From an uncultured Clostridia bacterium (GTDB lineage: Bacteria; Bacillota; Clostridia; Christensenellales; Borkfalkiaceae), in contig CAMWQS010000003.1 of assembly GCA_947176485.1 (NCBI GenBank), forward strand, positions 1 to 30,951: a stretch of 30,951 nt of DNA. Reading direction: 5' to 3'. Below the pieces are notes generated by a model, which made no database searches, was not told the origin of the DNA, and saw only the letters and a program-made list of their open reading frames with translations. The position numbers were made by a program, and so were the translations under genes. Positions 14,661 through 23,681 of this stretch are shown one piece after another; position 1 is the first letter of the stretch, and every line of letters begins with the position of its first letter.

Positions 14661-16742
14661 TTATTTTACGCTGTACAACAAATCGAAATAAGTAGGATAC
14701 GGGTAGTAATCTGCTGAAACCATAGTTTCCATTTCGTCGACTAACGCCCGCACCTCCTCCATATCGGGGATAATTATATGCGCCATTGCTTGCGACGCTT
14801 CCAAAACCTTAGTCTTGTCAACGGCTTTCAAATCGCTTTCAAGCTTTTGGACCGCCGCGCTCGTTTTGTCGTTGAGCTCCGAAAGTCGGGCGATTAAGCT
14901 CTTTTCGGTTTCAAAGGGAATTGCATTACTTACTGCTTGCTTTGCCGCAAGATTTTGGCACAGGTCGCCGATAAAGTCCGATACGGCAGGGATAATATCG
15001 CGCTTAGCCATTTCAAGCATAGTCAAAGCTTCGATATTTATAATCTTAGTGTAGTTTTCAAGACGGATATCCGCCCGCGCCTTCGCCTCCGCTGCGGTGT
15101 AAACGCCTTGGCGCACGAACACTTCGATATTCTTATCCTCGTACAAAACGGGCGTTGCGTCGGCGGTGTTCTTGTGGTTTAACAGCCCGCGCCTTTCCGC
15201 CTCCGGCTCCCACTCGGGGCCGTAACCGTCGTGGTTGAAAATTATGCGGTAGTGCGCTTTCAGCTCGCGCTTTATTATGACCTCCGCCGCCTTTTCGATA
15301 TCCTTTTTGCCTTCAAGCTCGTCGGCAAACTGCCCGAACGCGTCGGCAACTATCGTGTTCAAGGTTATATTTGCGTCGGCAACGTTGGCTTGCGAGCCTA
15401 ACATTCTGAACTCGAACTTGTTGCCCGTAAAGGCAAAGGGCGAGGTTCTGTTCCTATCCGTCGCGTCCTTGGGGAAAATAGGGCTTTCGGGCACGCCGAT
15501 AGAGCCCTCCGCCGCCTTGCTTGCAATATAGTTTTCGCCCTTTACTATGCTGTCTACGAGTGCGCCGAGCTGGTCGCCGAGATACACCGAAACTATTGCG
15601 GGCGGAGCCTCGTCCGCGCCCAGCCTGTGGTCGTTGCCCGCAGACGCAACCGCCGCACGCAGTACGCCTTGATAATCGTCAACCGCCTTTATCACGGCAG
15701 TTAAAACGAGCTTGAAAAGGGTGTTGCTTTCAGGGTTTTCGCCGGGGGCTAAAAGGTTAAAGCCCGTATCGGTAGATATCGACCAGTTGTTGTGCTTGCC
15801 GCTTCCGTTTATGCCCTTAAACGGCTTTTCGTGCAGAAGGCACGCAAGCCCGTGCTCGTGCGCAACCTTCTTCATCAGCTCCATAGTCAGCATATTGTTG
15901 TCTACGGCGACGTTGGTAGTTGAATACACGGGCGCAAGCTCGTGTTGGGCGGGCGCAACCTCGTTGTGCTTGGTTTTGGAAAGCACGCCGTAGCTCCACA
16001 ACCGTTCGTCCAAATCGCGCATATAGTCCGCGATAGCCTTCTTTAACACGCCAAAGTAGTGGTCCTCTAATTCCTGCCCCCTTGCAACGGGCGCACCGAA
16101 AAGCGTTCTGCCCGTCAAAACCAAGTCCTTACGCTTTAAATACTCTTCCTCGGAAATAAGGAAGTACTCTTGCTCGGGTCCCGTCTGGCAGCAGACCTTT
16201 TTGCAGGTTATTCCAAAGCACTTCAAAAGCCTTTTGCCTTGCTTGTCAATGGCGTTCATCGAGCGTAAAAGCGGCGATTTTTTATCGAGGGTTTCACCCG
16301 TGTAGGATACGAAAACCGTAGGTATGTAAAGGGTGCCCTCTTTTACGAACGCGGGCGAGGTCGGGTCCCATGCGGTATAGCCACGCGCCATATAGGTCGC
16401 ACGCGAGCCGCCCGAAGGAAAGCTTGACGCGTCCGATTCGCCGATAATAAGGCTTTTGCCCGTAAGGCGCATAATTACTTTATCGCCCTCGGGCTCTATG
16501 AAGCTATCGTGTTTTTCGGCGGTAAGCCCCGTGAGGGGTTGGAACCAGTGCGTATAATGGGTTGCGCCCTTGGACACCGCCCACTTTTTCATAGCCGAAG
16601 CCACCGCCCCCGCAATGGACGTATCAAGCTGTTTGCCCGCCTCAATGGTTTCCCTCAAAGCCTTGTAAACCTCGCTTGGCAGAGTTTCCTTTTGAACCGA
16701 GTCGTTAAACACGTTTTCGCCGAACGTTTCGGGCAAATTCAT
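14661..16742 (-). CDS. glnN: Glutamine synthetase type III
   Basis: ATP-dependent ammonia assimilation to glutamine. At 693 residues it has the length of the GSIII class, well above the ~450 of GSI. Signatures include the N-terminal FGENVFND, THYTHWFQPLTG, the SYTGETLD segment, and EVAPAQHELAPVYS near residue 255, followed by metal- and ATP-site stretches NGSGKHNNWS and NRTSPFAFTGNKFEFR. An AGGAGA ribosome binding site precedes the ATG. The 64-bp gap to dinB carries a TATAAT without a clear -35, so glnN may have its own promoter. I see no glutamine or glnA riboswitch in the short leader. Confidence 0.95.
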   Translation of the reverse strand: MNLPETFGENVFNDSVQKETLPSEVYKALRETIEAGKQLDTSIAGAVASAMKKWAVSKGATHYTHWFQPLTGLTAEKHDSFIEPEGDKVIMRLTGKSLIIGESDASSFPSGGSRATYMARGYTAWDPTSPAFVKEGTLYIPTVFVSYTGETLDKKSPLLRSMNAIDKQGKRLLKCFGITCKKVCCQTGPEQEYFLISEEEYLKRKDLVLTGRTLFGAPVARGQELEDHYFGVLKKAIADYMRDLDERLWSYGVLSKTKHNEVAPAQHELAPVYSTTNVAVDNNMLTMELMKKVAHEHGLACLLHEKPFKGINGSGKHNNWSISTDTGFNLLAPGENPESNTLFKLVLTAVIKAVDDYQGVLRAAVASAGNDHRLGADEAPPAIVSVYLGDQLGALVDSIVKGENYIASKAAEGSIGVPESPIFPKDATDRNRTSPFAFTGNKFEFRMLGSQANVADANITLNTIVADAFGQFADELEGKKDIEKAAEVIIKRELKAHYRIIFNHDGYGPEWEPEAERRGLLNHKNTADATPVLYEDKNIEVFVRQGVYTAAEAKARADIRLENYTKIINIEALTMLEMAKRDIIPAVSDFIGDLCQNLAAKQAVSNAIPFETEKSLIARLSELNDKTSAAVQKLESDLKAVDKTKVLEASQAMAHIIIPDMEEVRALVDEMETMVSADYYPYPTYFDLLYSVK

Positions 16743-16806
16743 CTTCTTTCTCCTAAAAAATATTTCCGTTAAATTATATTATTTTATTCTTATTTTCGTT
16801 TATCTT

Positions 16807-18120
16807 CTACTTATCGCCGTTCCCGCCTCTATCTTCAAAGTTAGCGGGTTTAATAAGGTGGCTGTTTTTTATGTCGTTTTTCATTTCTTCGGGCTCGGCG
16901 GCAATAATTCCGCGCTGCAATTTGTCGTAGCCGTGCTTTTTTCTTATCTCGTCCACGCACCGCTCCACCGCCTCAAGCTTTTTGTAGTTGCCCGAGCTTT
17001 CGTCAATGGTAATCTGCGAAATGCCGTTATCGAACCCCGAAACGGTTACGCCCATAGAGCGCACCTTAAACGGCGGCTTTACGTTGGCCTTAAACAGCCC
17101 GAAGGCGTGCTTTGCAATCTCACTGCACAGCACCGTGTGGCGCACCTTCTTCTGCACCGAAAAATCGGTCAAATTATCGAACCGCACCCATAAATGCACG
17201 GTGTCCGCCATACCTTGCCCCGTTTCCCTTAGCCGCGCCGCAACGCTTTCGGACAAAACGTACAAAAGCCTTTCAATGCGGTTTATATCGGTTATATCCT
17301 CGCGGTAGGTGCAGGAGTTGCCTATGGACTTATACTCGCGCTTGTCGTCCATATGCTTAACCTCGTCCTCGTCCTCGCCGCGGGCGTACCGAAGTAGCGT
17401 TTCCCCGAACTTGCCGAAAACCCGTTTAATCGTGTCGTCGTCGGCTTCTGCAAGCTTGCCTATGGTGTTAAGCCCCATACCGCGCAGCTTTTCCTTCGTC
17501 GCCTTGCCGACGTAAAGCAAGTCCTCGACGGGCAGCGGGTTGATAACCGACTTAAAATTCAGCGCAGAAATAACCGAAGTGCCGTCGGGCTTTTTAAGGT
17601 CGGAGCCCAGCTTTGCAAACGCTTTGTTAAACGAAACCCCGCACGAAACGGTCAAATTAAGCTCCTTTTTTACGGTCGTGCGGATTGTATCGCCCAAAAA
17701 GCGTAGGTATTCGTCCGTGAAGTGCTTTTCGCCGTCCACGGTAATAAACTTGTTTTCAAACGGCGGGAATATCAGGGTCGAGTGGGTCAAGTCCAGCCAG
17801 CACTCGTCAATGCCGTAGCTTTCGATGAGGTCGGTGTACCGTGCGTAAATCGCCTTGACCATGCGGGAGTACTTCATATACTCGTCGAAGTGCGGCGGCA
17901 CCACGACGATATCGGGGCACTTTTTTTGGGCTTGCCAAATAGTGTCCCCCGTCTTAACGCCGTACCTTTTAGCCATCTCGCACTTGGCAAGAACTATGCC
18001 CCGCCGCTCTTCCTTACTGCCGCAAACCGCAAGGGGCTTGCCCAACAGCTCGGGGTGAAGCTTCCTTTCAACCGACGCGTAAAAATTATTCAAATCAGAG
18101 TGAATAACTATTCTTTCCAT
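16807..18120 (-). CDS. dinB: Y-family DNA polymerase (Pol IV, DinB)
   Basis: Error-prone translesion polymerase. The N-terminus MERIVIHSDLNNFYASVE carries the first metal aspartate; the segment YGIDECWLDLTHS holds the second acidic pair. RGMGLNTIGKLAEADDD and GNSCTYREDIT mark the thumb/helix-hairpin-helix and little-finger regions. 437 residues is long for DinB (usually ~350-420); extra length comes from an insert near 115-140 (ENKFITVDGEKHFTDEYLR) and a charged C-terminal tail. No clamp-binding motif is obvious in the tail. It is last in the rnj-to-dinB operon, 7 bp after aroA. There is no LexA-type box in front, as expected for an internal gene. Confidence 0.9.
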   Translation of the reverse strand: MERIVIHSDLNNFYASVERKLHPELLGKPLAVCGSKEERRGIVLAKCEMAKRYGVKTGDTIWQAQKKCPDIVVVPPHFDEYMKYSRMVKAIYARYTDLIESYGIDECWLDLTHSTLIFPPFENKFITVDGEKHFTDEYLRFLGDTIRTTVKKELNLTVSCGVSFNKAFAKLGSDLKKPDGTSVISALNFKSVINPLPVEDLLYVGKATKEKLRGMGLNTIGKLAEADDDTIKRVFGKFGETLLRYARGEDEDEVKHMDDKREYKSIGNSCTYREDITDINRIERLLYVLSESVAARLRETGQGMADTVHLWVRFDNLTDFSVQKKVRHTVLCSEIAKHAFGLFKANVKPPFKVRSMGVTVSGFDNGISQITIDESSGNYKKLEAVERCVDEIRKKHGYDKLQRGIIAAEPEEMKNDIKNSHLIKPANFEDRGGNGDK

Positions 18121-18127
18121 ATGTAAC

Positions 18128-19348
18128 TTACTTTGTAAGTTCGGCGCAAGTCTTATCTAAAACCTCGAAGTAGTTTTTAAAGGTTTTAGAGCAGACTTCG
18201 GCGTTTTCGATCTCTATCCCGTCGGCACGCAACCCCGTAACAGCAAACGCCATTGCCACGCGGTGGTCGCCGAAGGTTTTGATTTTAGTTGGCTTAGGCT
18301 GGGCGGGGTAAATTTTAACTCCGTCCTCCCGCTCCTCGCACTTTACGCCCATTGCGGTAAGGTTAGTTACGATTGCCGCAATTCTGTCGCACTCCTGCTT
18401 GCGGATATGCGCCACCCCGCAAATTTCGGTGGGTTTTTTAAGGTAGGGCGCAACCGCCGCAAGGGTCAGGGCTTGGTCGGAAAATTCGTGCATATCCGCC
18501 TTGCCGCCGTCGAACTTTTCCAAAAGCTTTATAAACTTCAAGTCCCCTTGCATGCTGTGGGGCATAACTCCGCTTACGGAAATTTCCGTGCCCAGAATTT
18601 TATTGATTGCATAGAAGTAGCACGCCGCCGAAATATCGGGCTCGATATCGTACTTTTTCGCCGAGTAGCTTCCGCAAACCGTGTACTCACCCTTGCCTTC
18701 CTCCACCGTCAGCCCGAACGACCACATCATATCCAAAGTCATATTCACGTAGTCAAGCCCGTGCGTGCCGTTAACTTTTATCTTCAAAGGCTTGCCCGCG
18801 CACGCCGCCGAAATTAAAAGCGCGGATAAAAACTGACTGCTCTTGGTTATATCAACCGTAACCTCGTCTGCGGGCGAGGAAGTGCCCTCAATGGTGAAAG
18901 GATAACAGTTTTCTTTGCCGTGGAAGGTGAGCTTTGCCCCCAAGCCTTTAAGCGCGGTCAAAAGCTCGGCAACGGGTCGCGCCTTCATCTGCTCGGAGCA
19001 GTCCAAATAGTATTTGCCGTCTTGAAAAGCCAAAAAGGCGGGTAAAAACCTTGCCGCCGTGCCCGCACTGCCTACGTTTATTTTGCCCTCTTTTTTGTCA
19101 AGCTTGCCGCCGCAGCCCGTGATTTTTACAGTCGTGCCGTGCACCTCCACAGCAAAACCCAAATCTTTAAGGCAGTTTAAAAAGGTTTGGCAGTCGTCTG
19201 AAAACTGCGCGTTGAAAAGGGTGCTCGTCCCTTCGGCAACAGCCGCCAAAAGCATAGCCCGCGCCGTGATACTCTTCGACCCCGGCACGCTAACCGTAGC
19301 TTTATTTCCGTTAGCCTTTCCGTAAATATTTTTTACCTTATAGTTCAT
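18128..19348 (-). CDS. aroA: 3-phosphoshikimate 1-carboxyvinyltransferase (EPSP synthase)
   Basis: Sixth step of the shikimate pathway: joins shikimate-3-phosphate and PEP. Diagnostic motifs are VPGSKSITARAMLLAA (PEP/S3P site), GSAGTAARFLPAF (glycine-rich loop, where most bacteria have NAGTAMR), DQALTLAAVAP, HIRKQECDRI, and GDHRVAMAFA near the C-terminus. 406 residues is slightly short but complete. Its ATG overlaps the ASCH-domain gene stop by 4 bases. No other aromatic-pathway genes are adjacent; the rest of the pathway must lie elsewhere. Confidence 0.94.
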   Translation of the reverse strand: MNYKVKNIYGKANGNKATVSVPGSKSITARAMLLAAVAEGTSTLFNAQFSDDCQTFLNCLKDLGFAVEVHGTTVKITGCGGKLDKKEGKINVGSAGTAARFLPAFLAFQDGKYYLDCSEQMKARPVAELLTALKGLGAKLTFHGKENCYPFTIEGTSSPADEVTVDITKSSQFLSALLISAACAGKPLKIKVNGTHGLDYVNMTLDMMWSFGLTVEEGKGEYTVCGSYSAKKYDIEPDISAACYFYAINKILGTEISVSGVMPHSMQGDLKFIKLLEKFDGGKADMHEFSDQALTLAAVAPYLKKPTEICGVAHIRKQECDRIAAIVTNLTAMGVKCEEREDGVKIYPAQPKPTKIKTFGDHRVAMAFAVTGLRADGIEIENAEVCSKTFKNYFEVLDKTCAELTK

Positions 19349-19680
19349 TTTACTTTAATCCCTATACCGAGTACACCGTACTTTTCTTGCTGTTCTTGCG
19401 TATAATATTCGTTCATATCCGACGGCGAAGAAATTTCGTCCTTTGCGTACCCGAGTACTTCGAGATTAAACGCCGAATACAGCTCGTTAAAGCTTCCGAA
19501 CGGATACAGCGCGGTAACTTCTACAATTAAAATTTCACCGCTTTCGTTGTGCGTAAAAGCAATTTCGTCGCCCACCTTTATTGTCCGACGCCTTTCATCG
19601 TTCAATCTCATTTCAACCGTCTTTCTGCCACTTTTTATACGCTCAAAAGGACGCGGAGCAAGATTCATATAATGAATCAT
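19345..19680 (-). CDS. ASCH-domain protein (111 aa)
   Basis: Begins MIHYMNLAPRPFERIKSGRK; the FERIKSGRKTVEMRL block and VGDEIAFTHN match the ASCH beta-barrel fold (PUA-like, RNA- or nucleotide-binding). The start at 19680 is chosen because it makes an ATGA overlap with the upstream U32 gene; a longer in-frame start at 19707 would sit inside that gene. It also overlaps aroA by 4 bp, so it is coupled on both sides. Position directly after two probable tRNA wobble-modification enzymes makes an RNA-related role attractive, but no substrate can be deduced. Confidence 0.82.
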   Translation of the reverse strand: MIHYMNLAPRPFERIKSGRKTVEMRLNDERRRTIKVGDEIAFTHNESGEILIVEVTALYPFGSFNELYSAFNLEVLGYAKDEISSPSDMNEYYTQEQQEKYGVLGIGIKVK

Positions 19681-20867
19681 TTTCTTCTTCTCAAAATGTC
19701 CCCGCATTGAAGTTCAAACGGGCAATTGATTTTGTAAATTTTCTGAACGAGCTTGCAGTCGTCAACTTCTTCGCCGTCAGCATACGCCTTTTCAACCTTA
19801 AACGATTTGCCGAAGTTTTGGGAAGGGCTTAACACCTCCAAGGTATCGCCCACCTTGAACCTTCCGCGCATTTCAACCTCCGCAAACGACTTGCCGCTGC
19901 CAACGACGTTCGCGATATAGTCGCAGTCGCCCTTGGTTTGGCTGTCGGTGTAGTTCACGGTTTTTTCGTTTTCGCCCAAGGTGTACGCCGTGGTATAGTC
20001 GCGGTGCGCGGCGGTTAAAAGCTCGCGCTCTACAACTTCGTCGTAGCCCCCGTCCATACAGCGGCGGTACGCGTTTATAACCGTTGCAAGATAGTACTCG
20101 GACTTCATTCTCCCCTCGATTTTAAAGGAGCAAACGCCCGCCTTTTCAAGCTTGTCGAGGTGCGCGGACATATTCAAGTCCTTGCTGTTCAGAATATAAG
20201 TTCCGCGTTCGTCCTCCTCGGTATCCAAAAAGCCGCTATCCGACTTCTCGTCCGACTTGCGTATTTGGTACTTCCAACGGCACGCCTGAACGCACTCGCC
20301 GCGGTTACTCTCCCTACCCGCAAGATAGTTTGATAAAAGGCACCTGCCCGAGTACGAAATACACATTGCGCCGTGAACGAAAACTTCAAGCTCCATATCG
20401 GGCACGAAGGAATGAATTTCCTCTATCTCCGCAATTGAAAGCTCGCGGGCAAGCACTGCGCGGGTTGCGCCTTGTTCGCGCCAGAATTTAACGGCGTATT
20501 TGTTGGTTAAATTCGCCTGCGTAGAGATATGTATGGGGAGCTTGGGCGCCGCCTTTTTAGCTGCGTAAACAACGCCGCTGTCCGAAATTATAGCCGCGTC
20601 CGCGCCCACGCTTTGAAGGTACGCAAAGTAATCTTCCATAAGTGCCATATCTGCGTTTTTTGCAAAGATATTTGCGGTAATATAAATCTTCTTGCCCATT
20701 TTATGGGCAAGCTTCACCGCCTCCGCCATTTCTTCACGCGTAAAGTTATCGGCGAACGACCTAAGTGAAAAGTCCTTGCCGCCGATATAAGCCGCGTCCG
20801 CGCCGAAGTAAAGCGCAGTTTTTAATTTTGAAAAATTCCCCGCAGGAGCCAATAATTCTACTTTCAT
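19677..20867 (-). CDS. U32-family protein, probable tRNA uridine-34 hydroxylation protein
   Basis: 396 residues with the U32 signature: EVFVHGAMCISYSGRCLLSN, then GRESNRGECVQACRW. The four cysteines of these segments suit the iron-sulphur cluster proposed for the family. FKIEGRMKSEYYLA follows at about 240. The family was first called peptidase, but its B. subtilis members YrrN/YrrO (TrhP1/P2) make 5-hydroxyuridine at tRNA position 34 from prephenate. Here the upstream overlapping gene looks like YrrM (TrmR), which methylates that hydroxyl; the same gene order occurs in B. subtilis. A C-terminal barrel-like region (GDTLEVLSPSQNFGK) is also typical. One copy is seen instead of two. Confidence 0.85.
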   Translation of the reverse strand: MKVELLAPAGNFSKLKTALYFGADAAYIGGKDFSLRSFADNFTREEMAEAVKLAHKMGKKIYITANIFAKNADMALMEDYFAYLQSVGADAAIISDSGVVYAAKKAAPKLPIHISTQANLTNKYAVKFWREQGATRAVLARELSIAEIEEIHSFVPDMELEVFVHGAMCISYSGRCLLSNYLAGRESNRGECVQACRWKYQIRKSDEKSDSGFLDTEEDERGTYILNSKDLNMSAHLDKLEKAGVCSFKIEGRMKSEYYLATVINAYRRCMDGGYDEVVERELLTAAHRDYTTAYTLGENEKTVNYTDSQTKGDCDYIANVVGSGKSFAEVEMRGRFKVGDTLEVLSPSQNFGKSFKVEKAYADGEEVDDCKLVQKIYKINCPFELQCGDILRRRK

Positions 20868-21532
20868 TTTTTCACACTTATCGCTATTCCGTTACCCGTG
20901 TCTAATATGGTTGTGTACAACTCGCAGTCACTAGTTACGGCGGAAATATATTCCTTGATATGCTGAACGAGCATCTTGCGCTTTTTTGGCACTTCCTCTT
21001 CGCCCGTGATATAGCCGAACAACAGTATATCGTCCGCCACGAGCACGCCGCCCGACTTTAACAGCTTTTTAAGGCGGGGCAAGTATTTTATATACTGCAC
21101 CTTTGCGCTGTCCAGAAAAATAAAATCAAACGCGTTTTCGGGCAGCTTCAAAATTTCTTCGCCCGCGTCGCCCAAAATTGCCGTAACCCTTTCAAAAAGG
21201 TCAAGGTTTTTAAAATTTTCAACCGCCGCTTTATAAAACTTTTCCTCGCGTTCAACCGTGGTTAAATGTGCACCCGTGCAGGTTTTAAGCATAACCGCAC
21301 CCGATACGCCCACCGCCGTGCCAAGCTCCAAAATATTTTGCGGTTTTATCGTAGATAAAAAAGTCTGCAAAAAGCACAGCGTTTCGTCGTCGGAAACGGG
21401 TATTTCCGCCTTAAACGCGTTTTGCCGCAGTGCTTGGATTTCTTCCCCTATCTGCGGCTTGTTGAAGGGCGCGGTCTTGGTTGCCCGCTCGCCCTTCTCG
21501 GTATTCTTATGTGCGTAATCAAACTCTGTCAT
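20864..21532 (-). CDS. trmR: SAM-dependent O-methyltransferase, TrmR-like
   Basis: 222-residue class I methyltransferase. The SAM-binding motif I reads NILELGTAVGVSGAVML, followed by VEREEKFYKAA (motif II) and FIFLDSAKVQYIKYLP with VADDILLFG (motifs of the catechol-O-methyltransferase-like group). B. subtilis YrrM/TrmR, of this type, converts 5-hydroxyuridine-34 in tRNA to 5-methoxyuridine. The gene overlaps rnj upstream and the U32 gene downstream by 4 bases each, matching the yrrM-yrrN context and supporting the symbol. Without the context it could be any COMT-like enzyme. Confidence 0.78.
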   Translation of the reverse strand: MTEFDYAHKNTEKGERATKTAPFNKPQIGEEIQALRQNAFKAEIPVSDDETLCFLQTFLSTIKPQNILELGTAVGVSGAVMLKTCTGAHLTTVEREEKFYKAAVENFKNLDLFERVTAILGDAGEEILKLPENAFDFIFLDSAKVQYIKYLPRLKKLLKSGGVLVADDILLFGYITGEEEVPKKRKMLVQHIKEYISAVTSDCELYTTILDTGNGIAISVKK

Positions 21533-23421
21533 AATTCCATTACAACGGGCACAATCATCGGCGATTGTTTAGTCTTCTTCTGCAAATAATTCCTAAGCGA
21601 ACGCCTGATTGCCTTTTTCAGCTCGTCCACGCCGCTGCGTGAAATATTCACGCTGTCTATGGCGCGGCGAATTACCTCGCGGATTTCCTTGTCGTAATCG
21701 CGGTGGAAATCAAACACGAACCCACGCGAAGTGATAGCCGGCTCACCGACTACCTCGCCGCCGCTTACCGCAACCGAAACGATGAACAAGCCTTCCTCCG
21801 AAAGCTGACGCCTGTCCTCGATTACCAAGCTTTGGTTTTCGTCCTCTATGCCCTCGCCGTCGATAAGGCGCGAGCCCGCGTGCACGCTGCCCGCCTTCTT
21901 CATACCCTTAGAAGAAACTTCAATTAAGTCGCCTATCTCGGGGATAATAATTCTGCTTTCGGGAAGCCCCAGCTCTTCGGCAAGCTGTGCGTGCTTTTTT
22001 AAATGCCTGTACTCGCCGTGCACGGGGATAAAAAATCTCGGTTTTAAAAGGCTGTGCATAATCTTATGCTCTTCACGGCAAGCGTGCCCGGATACGTGCA
22101 CGTTTTCAAGGCTTTCGTAAACCACGCTTGCGCCGAGCTTGTACAGGTTGTTTATTACGCGGTACACGAGCTTTTCGTTGCCGGGGATGGGCGACGCCGA
22201 GATTATAACCGTGTCGTTTTCGCCGACCGTAACGAACTGATTTTCGCCGTTTGCCATACGCGTAAGCGCGCTCATCGGCTCGCCTTGGCTGCCCGTAGAC
22301 ACGACTACTATCTCACTGTCAAGCATATTTTTAATTTTCGTTACGTCGACGAGCACGTTGTCGGGGATAGTGATTTCACCTATCTTTTCCGCCGCCTCAA
22401 CTACGTTGAGCATACTTCTGCCAGAAAGCGCAACCTTACGCCCGTACTTTACGGCAAGGTCGATAATCTGCTGAAGCCTGTGCACGTTCGAGGCAAAGGT
22501 CGCGATAATAATTCTTCTTTTAAGGTTTTCGGAAAACAGCCTATCTAAGGTGGAGCCGACGACCGTTTCACTCATCGTGTAGCCCGCACGCTCGATGTTG
22601 GTGCTTTCGCCCATATAAAGCAGTACGCCCGACGAGCCTATTTCGCTAATGGTCTTTAAATCTATCGGCTCGCCCGCAACGGGTGTCAGGTCAATTTTAT
22701 AGTCGCCGCTGTGGAAGATAACGCCCTGCGGGGTAGATATCGCAAACGCCAAAGAGCCCGCAATAGAATGGTTCACATTAATGGTGCGCACCTTAAAACA
22801 GCCGAGCTGTATGGTCTGATTAGGCGTAACCGTAATTTCCTTAATATCGTTTAAGCGGTGCTCTCTAAGCTTGCTGTCCACGAGGGCAAGCGTAAGCTTG
22901 GTGCCGATAACTGGCACCTTCAGCTCTTTTAAAAGATAGGGTACGCCGCCAATGTGGTCCTCGTGTCCGTGGGTCAGAATAAGTCCCCTTATCTTTTTCG
23001 AGTTTTCGATTAAATACGATAAATCGGGTACTATAAGGTCAAAGCCCGGGGTTTCCTCGGTGGGGAAAATCGCGCCCGCGTCGATAATGATTATATCGTC
23101 GCCGCACTCTAAGGCGGTCATATTTTTGCCTATTTCGCCAACGCCGCCAAGGAAGATAATTTTAACGGGCTTGCCGCCCGACTTGCCGCCGCGCTTGTCC
23201 TTATTATTCTGCCCGCCGTTTTTGGGCTGCTTGGGCTGTTTCTGTTTGGGTTGCTTAATTTCTTTGAACCGTTCGGGTTGTCCGCTCCGTGCGCCGTTCT
23301 TCGCGCCTATTTCTTTTCTTTTGTCAGCCTTCTTAGCGGGCTTTGCCGCCGCGTCGCCATTAACTTTGTTGGGGCGCCGCCTCTGTAACCTTGTAGAAGG
23401 TTTTACTTTTTCGTTTTCCAA
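21529..23421 (-). CDS. rnj: Ribonuclease J
   Basis: Metallo-beta-lactamase/beta-CASP ribonuclease with 5'-3' exo and endo activity. The metal site is ILTHGHEDHIGG; GDYKIDLTP, VSTGSQGEP and the C-terminal PVHGEYRHLKKHA are all RNase J landmarks. The catalytic core begins at about residue 85; before it stands a Lys/Arg/Gln/Pro/Gly-rich tail (RLQRRRPNK, KQPKQPKNGG) making 630 residues against the usual ~555. Translation begins at TTG (23421) with GGAG eight bases upstream; the next in-frame Met is inside the core, so TTG is required for the full domain. First gene of the operon with trmR, U32, ASCH, aroA and dinB. Confidence 0.94.
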   Translation of the reverse strand: MENEKVKPSTRLQRRRPNKVNGDAAAKPAKKADKRKEIGAKNGARSGQPERFKEIKQPKQKQPKQPKNGGQNNKDKRGGKSGGKPVKIIFLGGVGEIGKNMTALECGDDIIIIDAGAIFPTEETPGFDLIVPDLSYLIENSKKIRGLILTHGHEDHIGGVPYLLKELKVPVIGTKLTLALVDSKLREHRLNDIKEITVTPNQTIQLGCFKVRTINVNHSIAGSLAFAISTPQGVIFHSGDYKIDLTPVAGEPIDLKTISEIGSSGVLLYMGESTNIERAGYTMSETVVGSTLDRLFSENLKRRIIIATFASNVHRLQQIIDLAVKYGRKVALSGRSMLNVVEAAEKIGEITIPDNVLVDVTKIKNMLDSEIVVVSTGSQGEPMSALTRMANGENQFVTVGENDTVIISASPIPGNEKLVYRVINNLYKLGASVVYESLENVHVSGHACREEHKIMHSLLKPRFFIPVHGEYRHLKKHAQLAEELGLPESRIIIPEIGDLIEVSSKGMKKAGSVHAGSRLIDGEGIEDENQSLVIEDRRQLSEEGLFIVSVAVSGGEVVGEPAITSRGFVFDFHRDYDKEIREVIRRAIDSVNISRSGVDELKKAIRRSLRNYLQKKTKQSPMIVPVVMEL

Positions 23422-23473
23422 TATATAACTCCAAATTCTAATTCATTTAATTATGTACTTTTTGCGCTCACTT

Positions 23474-23523
23474 AAAACGCAGAGATGCCGCGCACCCCTT
23501 GCCCGTCAAAAACGCAGAGATGC
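23474..23523. repeat. Direct duplication of repeat-B left end
   Basis: AAAACGCAGAGATGC occurs at 23474-23488 and again at 23509-23523, where it is the left terminus of repeat copy B. The 20 bases between the two are not part of the repeat. Confidence 0.85.
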
Positions 23524-23629
23524 AAGCAAGACAAGGAAAGTGCGGATTTGCCGCAGGGAGTTTACTATGCGTAAATGACCAAGGCAAAACGCAAACTTGA
23601 CACAGTATTGCGCCGCATATATGCGTTTT
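23509..23629. repeat. 121-bp structured intergenic repeat, copy B
   Basis: Counterpart of copy A (9123-9243). Terminal arms AAAACGCA (23509-23516) and TGCGTTTT (23622-23629) pair; then the same GAG/ATA mismatch, then ATGC/GCAT and GCAA/TTGC pairs. Inside lie TGCGG-ATTTG-CCGCA (23541-23555), the invariant 23-nt block (23557-23579) and a CAAG/CTTG stem. Located between the 737-residue gene and rnj. Confidence 0.85.
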
Positions 23630-23637
23630 AAATTAAA

Positions 23638-23667
23638 GCGGGGGTTGAATTACAACTCAACCCCCGC
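23638..23667 (-). terminator. Terminator of the acidic repeat protein gene
   Basis: Eleven-bp perfect stem GCGGGGGTTGA with loop ATTACAAC, 15 bp after the gene's stop. On the minus strand it is followed by TTTAATTT, a moderate T-tract. It adjoins repeat copy B. Confidence 0.7.
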
Positions 23668-23681
23668 GTATATATCTCTTA

